64,000 bases of DNA from an uncultured Collinsella sp. (GCA_900541055.1 UQHZ01000009.1:1-64000); one strand, 5' to 3'. Shown: positions 1 through 8,860, counted from the first letter of the stretch. Notes: generated by a model from the letters alone, not told the origin. Made by a program: numbers and translations.

Positions 1-44
1 CACCCTAGAGTTCGTCGGCAGCGTCAGATGTGTATAAGAGACAG
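1..44. other. Illumina Nextera adapter (assembly artefact)
   Basis: Positions 12-44 read as the 33-base Nextera read-1 adapter, ending in the 19-base Tn5 mosaic end AGATGTGTATAAGAGACAG at 26-44. Bases 1-11 are of unknown origin and are probably also not genomic. The real sequence starts at 45, inside a shikimate kinase gene. This is a library artefact, not a transposon in the organism. Confidence 0.97.
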
Positions 45-462
45 GCTCAAACAGGCGCGCGGCATGCTCGGGCGAACGGAAATCGGGGCGCGTATCGGAC
101 CGACGAATCTGGCGAATCGAATCCTCGAAGTCGCCCTCGAGGTACACACACGTACCCATTTCGTGCATCAACTCAATATTCACCGGCGTCTCGACGATAC
201 CGCCCCCGCACGAAACCAACAGGCTGCGCTCGCTTTGGAGCGAACGGAGCGCCGAGGTCTCGAGCTCGCGAAAACGATCCTCGCCCTCGGTCTCAAAAAT
301 CTCGGTTACCGACTTGCCGCAACGGCGCACGACCAGGCGGTCGGTATCGATAAAACGCCGCTTGAACATGGTGCCGACGTTGCGCGCGAGCGTCGATTTG
401 CCCGCGCCCAAAAAGCCGATAAAGAAGATATGGTCGCAGCCGTGTTTGGTGTGCTGGGACAT
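45..462 (-). CDS. aroK: Shikimate kinase, 3' part lost at contig edge
   Basis: Phosphorylates the 3-hydroxyl of shikimate with ATP, the fifth step of the chorismate (aromatic amino acid) pathway in the cytoplasm. The translated start shows a P-loop GFLGAGKST at residues 16-24, a substrate-binding FIDTDR segment around 37-42, FRELE near 64-68 and the glycine-rich SCGGGIV around 84-90, all in the usual spacing for the family. About 139 codons remain of the usual 165-180; the gene is cut where the adapter begins. The ATG at 462 lies 8 bases after the yqeG stop, so it is the last visible gene of the alaS operon. Its lid and C-terminus cannot be judged. Confidence 0.9.
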
Positions 463-470
463 AGCGAGAC

Positions 471-968
471 CTATTCCTCGCAGGGAAGGTCGCGCAGGGC
501 CCGGCGCTCAAAGATACGGAAGATCTGCGTGTACCACAGGTCCTGGGTTGCTTGCGGCTTGACCAGGATGGTATCGACGCCGGCGAAGTTGCCGCTCCAC
601 ACGTCCGTGTAGAGCTGATCACCGATCAGCACCGCCTCGTCGGCCGTGGCGCCGAGGCGCTTAAGACCTGCCTTGAGGGCAAACGGCGCAGGCTTCATGG
701 CGTGACTGATGGCCTCGAGTCCCAGCTCGCGTGCAGAGCTCATGACCTGGTCGCGATGCCAGTTGTTGGACACCATGCACAGCTTAAAGCCTTTGGCGCG
801 GGCGGCATCGAGCCAAGCGGAAACCGCGGCGGGAACCTGCTCGGTGTCGCGCGGCACCAGGGTGTTATCGCGATCGAGCAGAATGGCGCGTTTGCCGTCG
901 GCCCACAGGGTATCAAGGTCGATGCGATCGACCGAGGCAACGTATCGTTTGGGGCTAAAAATCCTCAT
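471..968 (-). CDS. YqeG-family HAD-IIIA phosphatase
   Basis: A 165-residue member of the YqeG family of HAD-superfamily phosphatases; its physiological substrate is not known from sequence. Motif I is DRDNT (residues 32-36, nucleophile Asp32 and acid Asp34), motif II is in VSNNW, the motif III lysine lies in MKPAP, and motif IV is GDQLYTD. The ATG at 968 starts one base after the mltG stop, and a longer open frame upstream overlaps mltG and is ignored. It sits between mltG and aroK, a neighbourhood commonly shared with aromatic biosynthesis genes in Gram-positive bacteria. Confidence 0.9.
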   Translation of the reverse strand: MRIFSPKRYVASVDRIDLDTLWADGKRAILLDRDNTLVPRDTEQVPAAVSAWLDAARAKGFKLCMVSNNWHRDQVMSSARELGLEAISHAMKPAPFALKAGLKRLGATADEAVLIGDQLYTDVWSGNFAGVDTILVKPQATQDLWYTQIFRIFERRALRDLPCEE

Positions 969-969
969 G

Positions 970-2355
970 CTAATTCCAAGACTGTTGATGCTCTTCGTAG
1001 GTTTGCGAGAAGTACTCCTCGTCCTGCGTAATGTAGAAATACAGGTCATCGGAGTCGGTCGGCTCAAGCGTGGCCTTGAGTGCCTCGAGCGACGGAGAGC
1101 AGATGGGCGTGGGCGGCAGGCCCTCGTGCTTATAGGTGTTATACGGACTATCGCTCTGCAGGTCGTCGGCGGTAACCTCGCCACCGGTGACATACATCAT
1201 GGTAGCGTCGCTGTTGAGATAGCGCAGGCCGTCGAGCTTGCCGGCAAGGCGGTTGTAGAAGACCGAGGCCACGTGCGCACGTTGATCGGCGTTGAGGCCC
1301 TCGCGCTCAACGATAGAGGCCAAGTTGACGATGTCGTAGTCGGACATCTCCACACCGTAGCGCTCCTTGATCTTGGCTTCGCAGCTCGCAAAGTCAAGCG
1401 ACTTGTACTCGGTCTTAAACTGATCGAGCATAGCGCGAATCACGTCATCGGCCGTCGGCGAATCACCCAACGAATAAGTCTTGGGGAACAAGAAACCCTC
1501 AAGCGAGTCGTTGGCGGCGCCCTTAAGGAAGCTATAGTCGTCCACGTAGTTGGAGGCCTTGGCCTGGTTGAGGAAGTCTTCCTTAGAGATGCTGTCGTAG
1601 GCCTGGGCCACACGGTCGGCGACTTGATCGACCGTTAGGCCCTCAGGGATAGTCAGCGCATTGGAGCCCGCGTTGGGGCCTTCCATGAGCTGCTGAACCA
1701 CCTTAGTCGCGTCCATGAGCGTGTTGAACGAGTAGGTGCCAGGCTTAAGCGACATATCGGCGTTGAGCTTTTTCACCGCCGCATAGTAATCCTTGGGATT
1801 TTCGACGATATGGTTCTCGGAAAGTATCGAGGCGATCGTGTCGCCCGATGCACCGTCGGGAATGGTTACCGTAACCTGCTGACCAGCCGTGACCTTCGTA
1901 TCCCCACCGGCAAAGAAGCCCTTGACGGCTGGCACGACAAAGAAAGCGATCGCGACAAGCGCAAGCACGGCGACGACGCCACCGATAATCATAGGCACCG
2001 GGGAACTTTTCTTTTGAGCACCGCGACGAGCATGCGTGTTGTAGCTCGAGCGGGTCGCCGGAGCAACGCCATGCGAACCGCGAGCGTGATGCGAATGCGA
2101 TTGGGGAGCCTGCGTTCGCTGAGTAGGCGCCTGCTGCTTAAAGCGGGTACCGCCTGCAGGCTGGACCGTAGGAGCAGTGGGCTGCTGAGCCGTCCGTTGA
2201 ACAGGTTGGGCCGAACGAGAGGAGGACTGCACCGGGCGCGCGGCAGGCTGAGCTGCACGCTGCGTCGGCTGTGCCGGACGCTGGCCAGGCTGGACAGGGC
2301 GCGACGCCGGCTGCCGTGTACGATTCTGCTGGCGCGGATCGGAAGCGCTAGGCAT
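970..2355 (-). CDS. mltG: Endolytic murein transglycosylase MltG
   Basis: Cleaves nascent peptidoglycan glycan strands at the outer face of the membrane and is thought to set strand length or end synthesis. The 461-residue protein has an unusually long N-terminal cytoplasmic stretch rich in Gln, Pro, Arg and Ala (about residues 1-120), one transmembrane helix at about 122-144, then the YceG domain. The catalytic Glu is in ASIVEREG (about residue 350); the downstream motifs YLNSDATMMY and YNTYKHEGLPP fit the family. The ATG at 2355 overlaps the ruvX stop by 8 bases, which argues for translational coupling. The basic, low-complexity tail is the only odd feature. Confidence 0.95.
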   Translation of the reverse strand: MPSASDPRQQNRTRQPASRPVQPGQRPAQPTQRAAQPAARPVQSSSRSAQPVQRTAQQPTAPTVQPAGGTRFKQQAPTQRTQAPQSHSHHARGSHGVAPATRSSYNTHARRGAQKKSSPVPMIIGGVVAVLALVAIAFFVVPAVKGFFAGGDTKVTAGQQVTVTIPDGASGDTIASILSENHIVENPKDYYAAVKKLNADMSLKPGTYSFNTLMDATKVVQQLMEGPNAGSNALTIPEGLTVDQVADRVAQAYDSISKEDFLNQAKASNYVDDYSFLKGAANDSLEGFLFPKTYSLGDSPTADDVIRAMLDQFKTEYKSLDFASCEAKIKERYGVEMSDYDIVNLASIVEREGLNADQRAHVASVFYNRLAGKLDGLRYLNSDATMMYVTGGEVTADDLQSDSPYNTYKHEGLPPTPICSPSLEALKATLEPTDSDDLYFYITQDEEYFSQTYEEHQQSWN

Positions 2356-2776
2356 GCGAAACCTCCTCGTTTTTACGATCGAGCCACGTCTGCAAAAACA
2401 GGCTGGCGGCAATCATGTCGATCTTGCCCCTCATCTGCTTTTCGTTGAGGCCCTGCTCGCGCAGGATACGCTTGGCCTCTTGCGAGGACAGACGCTCGTC
2501 CTCAAACTCCAGTGGAAGATCGAGCTCGTCGGCGATCTTTTGCGCCACGGCGGCAACGCGCTCGGCCTGGGGGCCGGGCTCACCGGCCATGGTCAGGGGA
2601 CGTCCGCTTACCAGGATGTCGGGCTCATAGTCCTCGACCAGGTAGCGGAACGTCTTGGCCATACCGGTGACCTCGGCGGCCGGAAGCACCTTAACGGGCA
2701 TCGCCATCTTACCATCACGGCTCGAGACGGCGATGCCAATCCTGGTCTCCCCTATGTCCAGCGCAAGCGCGACCAC
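2348..2776 (-). CDS. ruvX: RuvX/YqgF RNase H-fold nuclease
   Basis: A 142-residue RNase H-fold protein of the YqgF/RuvX family, annotated as a putative Holliday junction resolvase and implicated in 16S rRNA 5'-end processing in E. coli. The fold is marked by LALDIGETRIGIA near the N-terminus (first acidic residue Asp7), VSGRPLTMAGEPGPQA in the middle, EDERLSS and the C-terminal IDMIAASLFLQTWL with its acidic residue. It starts 17 bases after alaS stops and overlaps mltG by 8 bases. The order alaS-ruvX-mltG is widely conserved in Gram-positive bacteria. Confidence 0.94.
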   Translation of the reverse strand: MVALALDIGETRIGIAVSSRDGKMAMPVKVLPAAEVTGMAKTFRYLVEDYEPDILVSGRPLTMAGEPGPQAERVAAVAQKIADELDLPLEFEDERLSSQEAKRILREQGLNEKQMRGKIDMIAASLFLQTWLDRKNEEVSHA

Positions 2777-2793
2777 AGTGACTTCTTAGATTC

Positions 2794-5451
2794 TTAGGCG
2801 CCGAGCGCGGTCTTAGCGGCCGCGAGGGCATCGGCGATGCCAGCAGCATTCTTGCCACCGGCCTGGGCCATGTTGGGACGGCCACCACCGCGACCGTCGA
2901 CCAGACCCGCAATCTGCTTGATCACATTGCCGGCGTGGAAACCGGCCTTGACGGCGTCATCGGAACCAGCGGCGAGCAGGGCCGGGGTGCCCTTCTCGGT
3001 CACGCTCGCGACGACGCAGGCGACAGGGCCGGCGACCTTCTGGTGCACGGTATCCCATACGTTGCGCAGGTCGGCAGCCTCAAGGCCCTGCAGCTCGGCG
3101 ACAACGAGCTTGTAGCCATCGAGCTCGACGGCGCCCTCGATGGCGCTGGAGATGGCGTCGGAGGAGCCACCGGTCAGCGCCTTCTTGAGCTTGTTGGACG
3201 TATCGCGCAGCTCGGCCTGCAGGTTCTCCACGCGAGCGGGAACCTCGTCGACGCGGCACTTGAGCGCAGCGGCGGCGGCGTCAACGAGCGCTAGGCGGTC
3301 GGCCATATAGTCGAGAGCACCCTTAGAGGTCACGGCCTCGATACGGCGGACGTTCGAGCCCGTAGAGGACTCGGAAATAATCTTGAACAGGCCGATCTCG
3401 GCGGTATTGGCAGCGTGCGTGCCACCGCAGAGCTCGCGAGAGAACGGCTGGTCCTCGGCGCCCACGGAGACGACGCGGACGACATCGCCGTACTTCTCTC
3501 CAAACAGAGCGACAGCGCCGGCAGCCTTAGCCTCGTCGATTCCCATGACACGGGTCACGACCGGCTTGGAAGCGAAGATCTGCTGGTTGACCAGGTCCTC
3601 GACAGCCTTAAGCTGCTCGGAGGAAAGGGCCTCGAAGTGCGTAAAGTCAAAGCGCAGGTGCTCGGGCGTCACCAGCGAGCCGGCCTGGGAGACGTGCTCG
3701 CCCAGGACCTGCTTAAGGGCGGCGTCGAGCAGGTGCGTGGCGGTGTGGTTGCGGCGCAGGAAGCCACGGCGTTCGGCGTCGAGCGCGGCGGTCACGGTAG
3801 CACCGACGGCCAGCGTGCCCTCGGCAACGTGGGCGACGTGGGCATACAGACCGTTGTGGTTCTTGGTGTCGGCAACGGTCAGAACAACGCCCTCGGCGGA
3901 AAGCTTACCGGCATCGCCCTGCTGGCCACCCATCTCGGCATAGAACGGGGTGCGGTCGAGCACGACCTCGACATCCTCGCCGGCGGCAGCGGAATCGACG
4001 GACTCGCCGTTGCGCACGATGGCGACAACCTTGGCGCCCTCGATCACATCGTTGTCATAGCCGTCGAACTCGGTCGCTGCGACCTTGTCGGAAAGCTCGA
4101 CCCACACGTCGTTGAAGCTGCCCCAGGCGTCGCCCTTGGCATTGGCGCGGGCGCGGGCCTTCTGGTCCTCCATGCAAGCGGTAAAGCCATCCATGTCGAC
4201 GTCGTGCCCAGCGGTACCGGCGATCTCGACGGTCAGGTCGATGGGGAAACCAAAGGTGTCGTGAAGCTTAAAGGCAACATCGCCCGGAAGCACAGCGCCC
4301 TCGGCAAGCGCGGCCAGGGCCTCGTCCAGGTAAACGCGGCCGTTGTCGAGCGTCGTGGAGAAGCGCTCCTCCTCGGAGGCAACGATACCCTTGACGAGCG
4401 CGACGTTCTTGAGCAACTCGGGATAGGCCTCGCCCATCTGAGCGTTGACCTCGTCGATGAACTTGGTCAGGAAGGCGCCCTCGATGCCCAGCAGGCGACC
4501 GTGGAACACGGCACGGCGGAGCAGACGGCGAAGGACGTACTCGCGACCCTCGTTGCCGGGAAGGATGCCGTCCGAGATCATAAAGTCGACAGCACGGGAG
4601 TGGTCGGCGATGATGCGCAGGGAGCGGCTGGCGCCGGAGTAATCGTCGGCGTCATAGGTCTTACCGCTGATCTCCTCACCGAGCTTGATGAGGTGCTGCA
4701 TCAGATCGCCGTCGTAGTTAGCAGTCTTGTGCTGCATGATAGCGGCCATGCGCTCCAGGCCCATGCCCGTATCGAGGTTGCGGTGCGGCAGCTCCGGCAT
4801 GGAGCCGTCCTCCTGGCGGTCGTACTGGGTAAACACGAGGTTCCAGAACTCAAGGAAGCGGTCGCAGTCGCAGCCAGGCTTGCAGTCGGGGCTGCCGCAG
4901 CCGACCTCCTCGCCCATGTCAAAGTAGATCTCGGAGCACGGACCGCAGGGACCGGTGGGGCCAGCGGCCCAGAAGTTGTCGTCCTCGCCCAGGCGGGAGA
5001 TGTGGTCCTCGGCAACGCCCAGAGAACGCCACACGTCGTGGGTCTCGTCGTCCTCGGTAAAGACGGTAAAGTACAGGCGGTCGAGCGGCAGCTTGAACTC
5101 CTTGGTGATGAGCTCAAAGGCCCAAGCGCAGGCCTGCTGCTTGGAGACGCCGCCAAAGGAAAAGTCGCCGAGCATCTCGAAGAAGGACAGGTGACGGCCG
5201 TCCTCGCCGATGCAATCGATGTCGTTGGTGCGGACGCACTTCTGGCAGGAGATCGCGCCGATCTCCTTCATGGTCTTCTTGCCCTGGTAGTACTCCTTAA
5301 ACTGGTTCATGCCGGCGTTGGCAAGCAGCAGCGAAGGATCGTCGGGGACGAGGGACGAAGAAGGATAGAGCTTAAGACCGCGCTCCTCAAAGAAGTTGAG
5401 GAACTTGGAGCGGATCTCGGCCGTAGTCATTGACGGGTAGTCAGCACTCAT
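2794..5451 (-). CDS. alaS: Alanyl-tRNA synthetase
   Basis: Charges tRNA-Ala and edits mischarged Ser/Gly. The product is 885 residues, normal for the family. The class II catalytic core carries NAGMNQFKEYYQG and RHLSFFEMLGDFSFGG; the editing domain has the zinc motif pair RNHTATHLLDAAL and SRELCGGTHAANT; a glycine-rich C-Ala region ends the protein (DGRGGGRPNMAQAGG). The ATG at 5451 is preceded by GAGGAGAT at a good distance, so the in-frame extension upstream is rejected. It is the first gene of the alaS-ruvX-mltG-yqeG-aroK transcript. No T-box signature is visible in its short leader. Confidence 0.97.
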   Translation of the reverse strand: MSADYPSMTTAEIRSKFLNFFEERGLKLYPSSSLVPDDPSLLLANAGMNQFKEYYQGKKTMKEIGAISCQKCVRTNDIDCIGEDGRHLSFFEMLGDFSFGGVSKQQACAWAFELITKEFKLPLDRLYFTVFTEDDETHDVWRSLGVAEDHISRLGEDDNFWAAGPTGPCGPCSEIYFDMGEEVGCGSPDCKPGCDCDRFLEFWNLVFTQYDRQEDGSMPELPHRNLDTGMGLERMAAIMQHKTANYDGDLMQHLIKLGEEISGKTYDADDYSGASRSLRIIADHSRAVDFMISDGILPGNEGREYVLRRLLRRAVFHGRLLGIEGAFLTKFIDEVNAQMGEAYPELLKNVALVKGIVASEEERFSTTLDNGRVYLDEALAALAEGAVLPGDVAFKLHDTFGFPIDLTVEIAGTAGHDVDMDGFTACMEDQKARARANAKGDAWGSFNDVWVELSDKVAATEFDGYDNDVIEGAKVVAIVRNGESVDSAAAGEDVEVVLDRTPFYAEMGGQQGDAGKLSAEGVVLTVADTKNHNGLYAHVAHVAEGTLAVGATVTAALDAERRGFLRRNHTATHLLDAALKQVLGEHVSQAGSLVTPEHLRFDFTHFEALSSEQLKAVEDLVNQQIFASKPVVTRVMGIDEAKAAGAVALFGEKYGDVVRVVSVGAEDQPFSRELCGGTHAANTAEIGLFKIISESSTGSNVRRIEAVTSKGALDYMADRLALVDAAAAALKCRVDEVPARVENLQAELRDTSNKLKKALTGGSSDAISSAIEGAVELDGYKLVVAELQGLEAADLRNVWDTVHQKVAGPVACVVASVTEKGTPALLAAGSDDAVKAGFHAGNVIKQIAGLVDGRGGGRPNMAQAGGKNAAGIADALAAAKTALGA

Positions 5452-5497
5452 AGAGGGAATCTCCTCGGTTTCACATCGAAACAGTTCAAACGTAACG

Positions 5498-5525
5498 ATA
5501 TTACCATCCCGCCGCGCAAGTGCAA
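5498..5525 (-). promoter_or_regulatory. Candidate sigma-70 promoter of the alaS operon
   Basis: On the minus strand TTGCAC (5520-5525) and TAATAT (5498-5503) are separated by 16 bases, about 45 bases before the alaS start. The -35 box overlaps the T tract of the terminator from the upstream gene, so the two transcription units abut. Confidence 0.55.
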
Positions 5526-5553
5526 AAAAGAGGGCCGGCACAATGCCGGCCCT
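5524..5553 (-). terminator. Rho-independent terminator after the AI-2E permease gene
   Basis: On the minus strand a perfect 10-bp stem, AGGGCCGGCA with its complement, closes a 3-base loop (5541-5543) and is followed by C and six T (complement of 5524-5529). It ends the transcript that contains the sigma factor and permease genes. Confidence 0.88.
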
Positions 5554-5603
5554 TCAGCGAAATTGCATGTTAGCGCGTATGAATGTTAACCCGAATTACC
5601 CCA

Positions 5604-7013
5604 CTAGTTGTCGTCATCGTCCATGGAGCCGTCGATGCCGGTTTTGGTGTCGTCATCCGTGTTGGAGTCATCGTCCTTGGCGAAGGGATTCTTGAAGAAA
5701 CCCGTGGCATCGGGCTGAAGACTCGAGAGCTTGATCCAGGGATTATCGAGCTCGGGCTTGGGCATGGCCTTGGCCTCGGGCGCGGTCTCGTTGCCGATGA
5801 GCTCGGACTCGTAGATGAAGGTGTCGTCTCCAAGCGCGTCGTAGGCGGCGACCGGGTTGCCCTCGGCATCACGGTACGGTGTGCCCTTAAACACGGCGCC
5901 GTCATAGGCCACAAGCTGGCGGCCGGTCTCATTCTCGAAGTAGTACACGAAGATACCCTTGAGGGCCGCACACAGCGGGATGGCAATAATCATGCCGATG
6001 GGGCCCATGAGTGCCGAGCCAATAACGAGCGCCGTGAGGCTCATGATGGGATGCACCTGCACCGAGCTCTGCATGACCTTAGGCGAAATCACGTTATCGG
6101 TGACGTTTTGCGCGACCATCGTCACGATGAGCGTCCATAACGCCAACATGGGGCTGAACATGAAACCGAGCACTGTGGCGATTGCTGCGCTCACCCAAGG
6201 ACCGACGACCGGAACCAAATGCATGATGCCGGTAAAGATAGCCATGAGCGCCGCATACGGATGGCCGATGATCATAAAACCGATAAAGGCGAGGAAACCA
6301 CCGCAGATGGACGTCACGACCATACCGCGCATATAGCCGCCGACAGAGCGAGAAAGGATGGCAACCATAAAGCGGTACGAGGTCTCCTTCTCCTGACCGA
6401 TGATGGTGCAAATCTCGTGGTGCATGCGAGGGTAGTCGCAGGCCATCCAGTATGCAAGCACCAGACCAAGGAAGATCACGAACAACTGCGAGGCCGTATT
6501 GGTGATGAGCGGGAACACGCCGCGGCCAAGCTCGGCAGCGATCTGAGACACATACTTCGATGCCACGGCAACCAGGGACGAAAGATTATCGTCCAAATAC
6601 TCCTTGAGCGGCGTGTTGTTGAGCGTCTTGGCATGCGAGATCATCTCATTGAGATCGCCACCCGCAACACGAAGCTGCTCGGGCAGGCGGCTCAGGACTT
6701 CCATGATCTGACCAAAGAGAATCGGCGACAAGATGCAAACGACACCGACGAGCACGGCAACAACAACAATAAGCGCGATAAGCGAACCGATGCCACGATT
6801 CACGCCATGATGCTCGAGCCAATTGGTGATCGGGGACATCACAAAAGCAATGATGGAGCCGACGGCAAGAAACTCAATAACCGGTGCCAGGATGCCCATG
6901 AGGTTAAAGATGACGGCAGCGATCACGATACAGCCGACGACAGCCCAAATGCGCAACGTCAGAATACGGGTATCGCGCAGCACGCGATCGGTTTGTTGGG
7001 GGTGCTCACTCAT
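5604..7013 (-). CDS. AI-2E family (PerM/TqsA-like) membrane transporter
   Basis: A 469-residue polytopic inner-membrane protein of the AI-2E/UPF0118 family, whose members are linked to autoinducer-2 export or to Na+/H+ antiport; the substrate here is unknown. Paired hydrophobic helices follow a short polar N-terminus, a soluble middle region (about residues 110-175) comes next, and the C-terminal half has the family signature LVPVVGPWVSAAIA and VISPKVMQSSVQVHP. The last about 25 residues are very acidic (runs of Asp). Its ATG overlaps the sigma factor stop codon as ATGA, so it is co-translated with a stress-type sigma factor. A terminator follows. Confidence 0.9.
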   Translation of the reverse strand: MSEHPQQTDRVLRDTRILTLRIWAVVGCIVIAAVIFNLMGILAPVIEFLAVGSIIAFVMSPITNWLEHHGVNRGIGSLIALIVVVAVLVGVVCILSPILFGQIMEVLSRLPEQLRVAGGDLNEMISHAKTLNNTPLKEYLDDNLSSLVAVASKYVSQIAAELGRGVFPLITNTASQLFVIFLGLVLAYWMACDYPRMHHEICTIIGQEKETSYRFMVAILSRSVGGYMRGMVVTSICGGFLAFIGFMIIGHPYAALMAIFTGIMHLVPVVGPWVSAAIATVLGFMFSPMLALWTLIVTMVAQNVTDNVISPKVMQSSVQVHPIMSLTALVIGSALMGPIGMIIAIPLCAALKGIFVYYFENETGRQLVAYDGAVFKGTPYRDAEGNPVAAYDALGDDTFIYESELIGNETAPEAKAMPKPELDNPWIKLSSLQPDATGFFKNPFAKDDDSNTDDDTKTGIDGSMDDDDN

Positions 7014-7801
7014 GAACGAATCATCACTCCGTCGGGGTCGATCTTGTCCTGAATCTTCTTAAGCGTGCGGCGCAGCAGACGCGAAACCTGCACCTGAGAA
7101 ATACCCAGCTTCTTGGCGATCTCAATCTGGGTCATGCCCTTCACAAAGCGCAGCTCGATCACCTCGCGCTCGCGCGGCGAGAAATCACGGATGGCTTCCT
7201 CGATCACTAGGCGGTCATCGGTAAAGTCGAGCTCGTTGTCGTCGTCGGCGTAACGGTCGAGAATCGAGGGGGCATCGTCGGAATCGGAAGCACCAGGAGC
7301 CTCGATGGGCACCGAGGTATAAGCCGAAGACGATTCCATAGCCTCGAGGACCTCATCGACAGTCACATCTAGATACTCAGCGATCTCCTCAACCTTGGGC
7401 GAGCGCTGTAGCTCGTTGGTGAGCTTATCGGTAGCCTGGTTGACCTTGGCCGAGAGCTCCTGCAAGCGACGGGGCACGCGCACGCTCCAGCCCTTGTCGC
7501 GGAAGTGACGCTTGATCTCGCCCAAGATGGTAGGCGTGGCAAACGTGGTGAACTCGAGTCCGCGCTCAGGGTCAAAGCGGTCGATAGCCTTGAGCAGGCC
7601 CAAATAGCCAACCTGCATAAGGTCATCGAGCGGCTCGCCGCGGTTCTTAAATTTGTTGGCAAGAAACCTTACCAGGTTCATGTGGGACATGACGAGCTGC
7701 TCGCGTGCGTCCGGGTCACCGGTCTCTTTATAGCGACGAAACAGCTCGCGGGTTTTCTCCTTGTCCCAAGCGGTCTTACCGCTCCGGGAACGTTCGGTCA
7801 T
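7010..7801 (-). CDS. SigB/SigF-subfamily RNA polymerase sigma factor
   Basis: A 263-residue group 3 sigma-70 factor of the SigB/SigF/SigG subfamily, which directs polymerase to stress or development promoters. Region 2 shows SHMNLVRFLANKFKNRGEP and DDLMQVGYLGLLKAIDRFD, then the subfamily hallmark FRDKGWSVRVPRRLQEL, region 3, and a region 4 helix-turn-helix in MTQIEIAKKLGISQVQVSRL. An acidic linker separates regions 3 and 4. The gene starts one base after the RsbW-like gene and overlaps the permease gene, which suggests one unit controlled by partner switching. No anti-anti-sigma (RsbV/SpoIIAA) gene is visible nearby. Confidence 0.92.
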   Translation of the reverse strand: MTERSRSGKTAWDKEKTRELFRRYKETGDPDAREQLVMSHMNLVRFLANKFKNRGEPLDDLMQVGYLGLLKAIDRFDPERGLEFTTFATPTILGEIKRHFRDKGWSVRVPRRLQELSAKVNQATDKLTNELQRSPKVEEIAEYLDVTVDEVLEAMESSSAYTSVPIEAPGASDSDDAPSILDRYADDDNELDFTDDRLVIEEAIRDFSPREREVIELRFVKGMTQIEIAKKLGISQVQVSRLLRRTLKKIQDKIDPDGVMIRS

Positions 7802-7802
7802 A

Positions 7803-8180
7803 TTAGATATCCGCCTTGAGGTCGAGGGAAAGCGTCAGGGGCGCCGCAGTCTTTTCGTAGGAATCGCACACGCTCGCCAAAATGAGCTCGGCATACACCG
7901 CAGCCTGGTCGTCTTCATCGACCGTAGCCTGATCGCCAAAGGTAATAGTCATGCCAACGTGGGTCTCATCGACATCGAATTTGATGGTGATGTCATCGCA
8001 GTCGACCGCGGTACAACCAAAGATGAAAGCCTCCTCGGCAGCCATGCGGATGTCCTCGATGCGATCGACAGACATGGAACACAGGGCACCAACGTTGGCT
8101 GCCGTCATGCGCACAAGGCGAGCGAGACGCGGGTCGCCGGCAACGGTCAGCGTGATGGGGCAGGTTGCTTCGCTACTCAT
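7803..8180 (-). CDS. RsbW-like anti-sigma factor, degenerate ATPase site
   Basis: A 125-residue protein with the layout of the HATPase_c_2 (RsbW/SpoIIAB) anti-sigma kinases: an N-terminal strand, the helix SVDRIEDIRMAAEEAF, and a C-terminal strand pair. Position directly before a SigB-type gene supports an anti-sigma role. However, in the N-box the expected Asn after Glu-Ala is Phe (EEAFIF), and no DxGxG nucleotide-binding box is found; the matching stretch reads TITFGDQATVDEDDQ. It may therefore bind the sigma factor without phosphorylating a partner. The ATG overlaps the DUF948 stop by 8 bases. Function is inferred from context and fold. Confidence 0.75.
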   Translation of the reverse strand: MSSEATCPITLTVAGDPRLARLVRMTAANVGALCSMSVDRIEDIRMAAEEAFIFGCTAVDCDDITIKFDVDETHVGMTITFGDQATVDEDDQAAVYAELILASVCDSYEKTAAPLTLSLDLKADI

Positions 8181-8760
8181 CGCAGGACTCCTCAGAGGTC
8201 TCGGAGGGTGTATAGGTGTAATACTGAGCCGGCTTGGCTACAGACTTCTGGCCATCATCGTCGCCCGCGGCGGCCTCGTCCTCGCCAATTAGGACGCGCT
8301 CGGTAGGCCGCTCTGCCTCCGCAGCAGCAGCGGCGAGCTTGCGCTCGGTGTCAGCTGCAGGAGACTTCACCTTATTGAAGAGCTTCTGCACAGCACCGGC
8401 GGCGGAGTCGGTCACGCTCGACACAGCATTGCTGGCCTCGGCCATGCTGCCCGTAACCTCGGAAATGTCGCGAACCACGGCTTCGACCTCTACGAGATTG
8501 GAGGTAAGGGCATCAACTGCCGTCTTGCTCGACTTAAGCAGCGGCTCCATCTGGGCAAGCGCCGGCGTAAGCTCATCGACAGCGCCATCGAGCTTTGCCA
8601 CCACAGGCTGAGCCTCGGCGATGGTGTTGTTGAGGTCGTTCACGGTCTTATCGAGCGAGTCGACAACGGTGCGGGTCTTACGCAGGGTAAGCGCGAGCTC
8701 AACGATGGCCCACACGCCGGCAACGGCGAGCAGCAGCAGGGCGATTTGAATGGGACTCAT
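8173..8760 (-). CDS. DUF948 domain membrane protein
   Basis: A 195-residue protein with one N-terminal transmembrane helix (about residues 5-24) followed by a long helical region of heptad-like repeats (about 25-140) and a charged, Ala/Glu-rich tail. This fits the DUF948 family, which includes the B. subtilis general stress protein YtxG. The ATG at 8760 has GGAGG seven bases upstream; a longer open frame is ignored. It opens the group DUF948, RsbW-like, sigma factor, AI-2E permease. Its exact role is unknown; the pairing with a SigB-type factor fits a stress-response unit. Confidence 0.85.
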   Translation of the reverse strand: MSPIQIALLLLAVAGVWAIVELALTLRKTRTVVDSLDKTVNDLNNTIAEAQPVVAKLDGAVDELTPALAQMEPLLKSSKTAVDALTSNLVEVEAVVRDISEVTGSMAEASNAVSSVTDSAAGAVQKLFNKVKSPAADTERKLAAAAAEAERPTERVLIGEDEAAAGDDDGQKSVAKPAQYYTYTPSETSEESCDE

Positions 8761-8860
8761 ACAAGCCTCCCAAAGGAATCGATATACAGACGGTTTCCAT
8801 GGTACCCCAAAGGGGACCGAACATGCCAAGAGCAGCAACGTGGGACAAAATTATCAGCAG

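Noticed and set aside
3415..5433. Long open frame on the plus strand opposite alaS
   Set aside because: Antisense shadow of a long GC-rich gene; composition is biased and no motifs are present.
5452..5603. T-box leader for alaS
   Set aside because: The leader is too short, with only a promoter and the previous terminator; no T-box core was found. The leuS spacer was checked as well and also lacks one.
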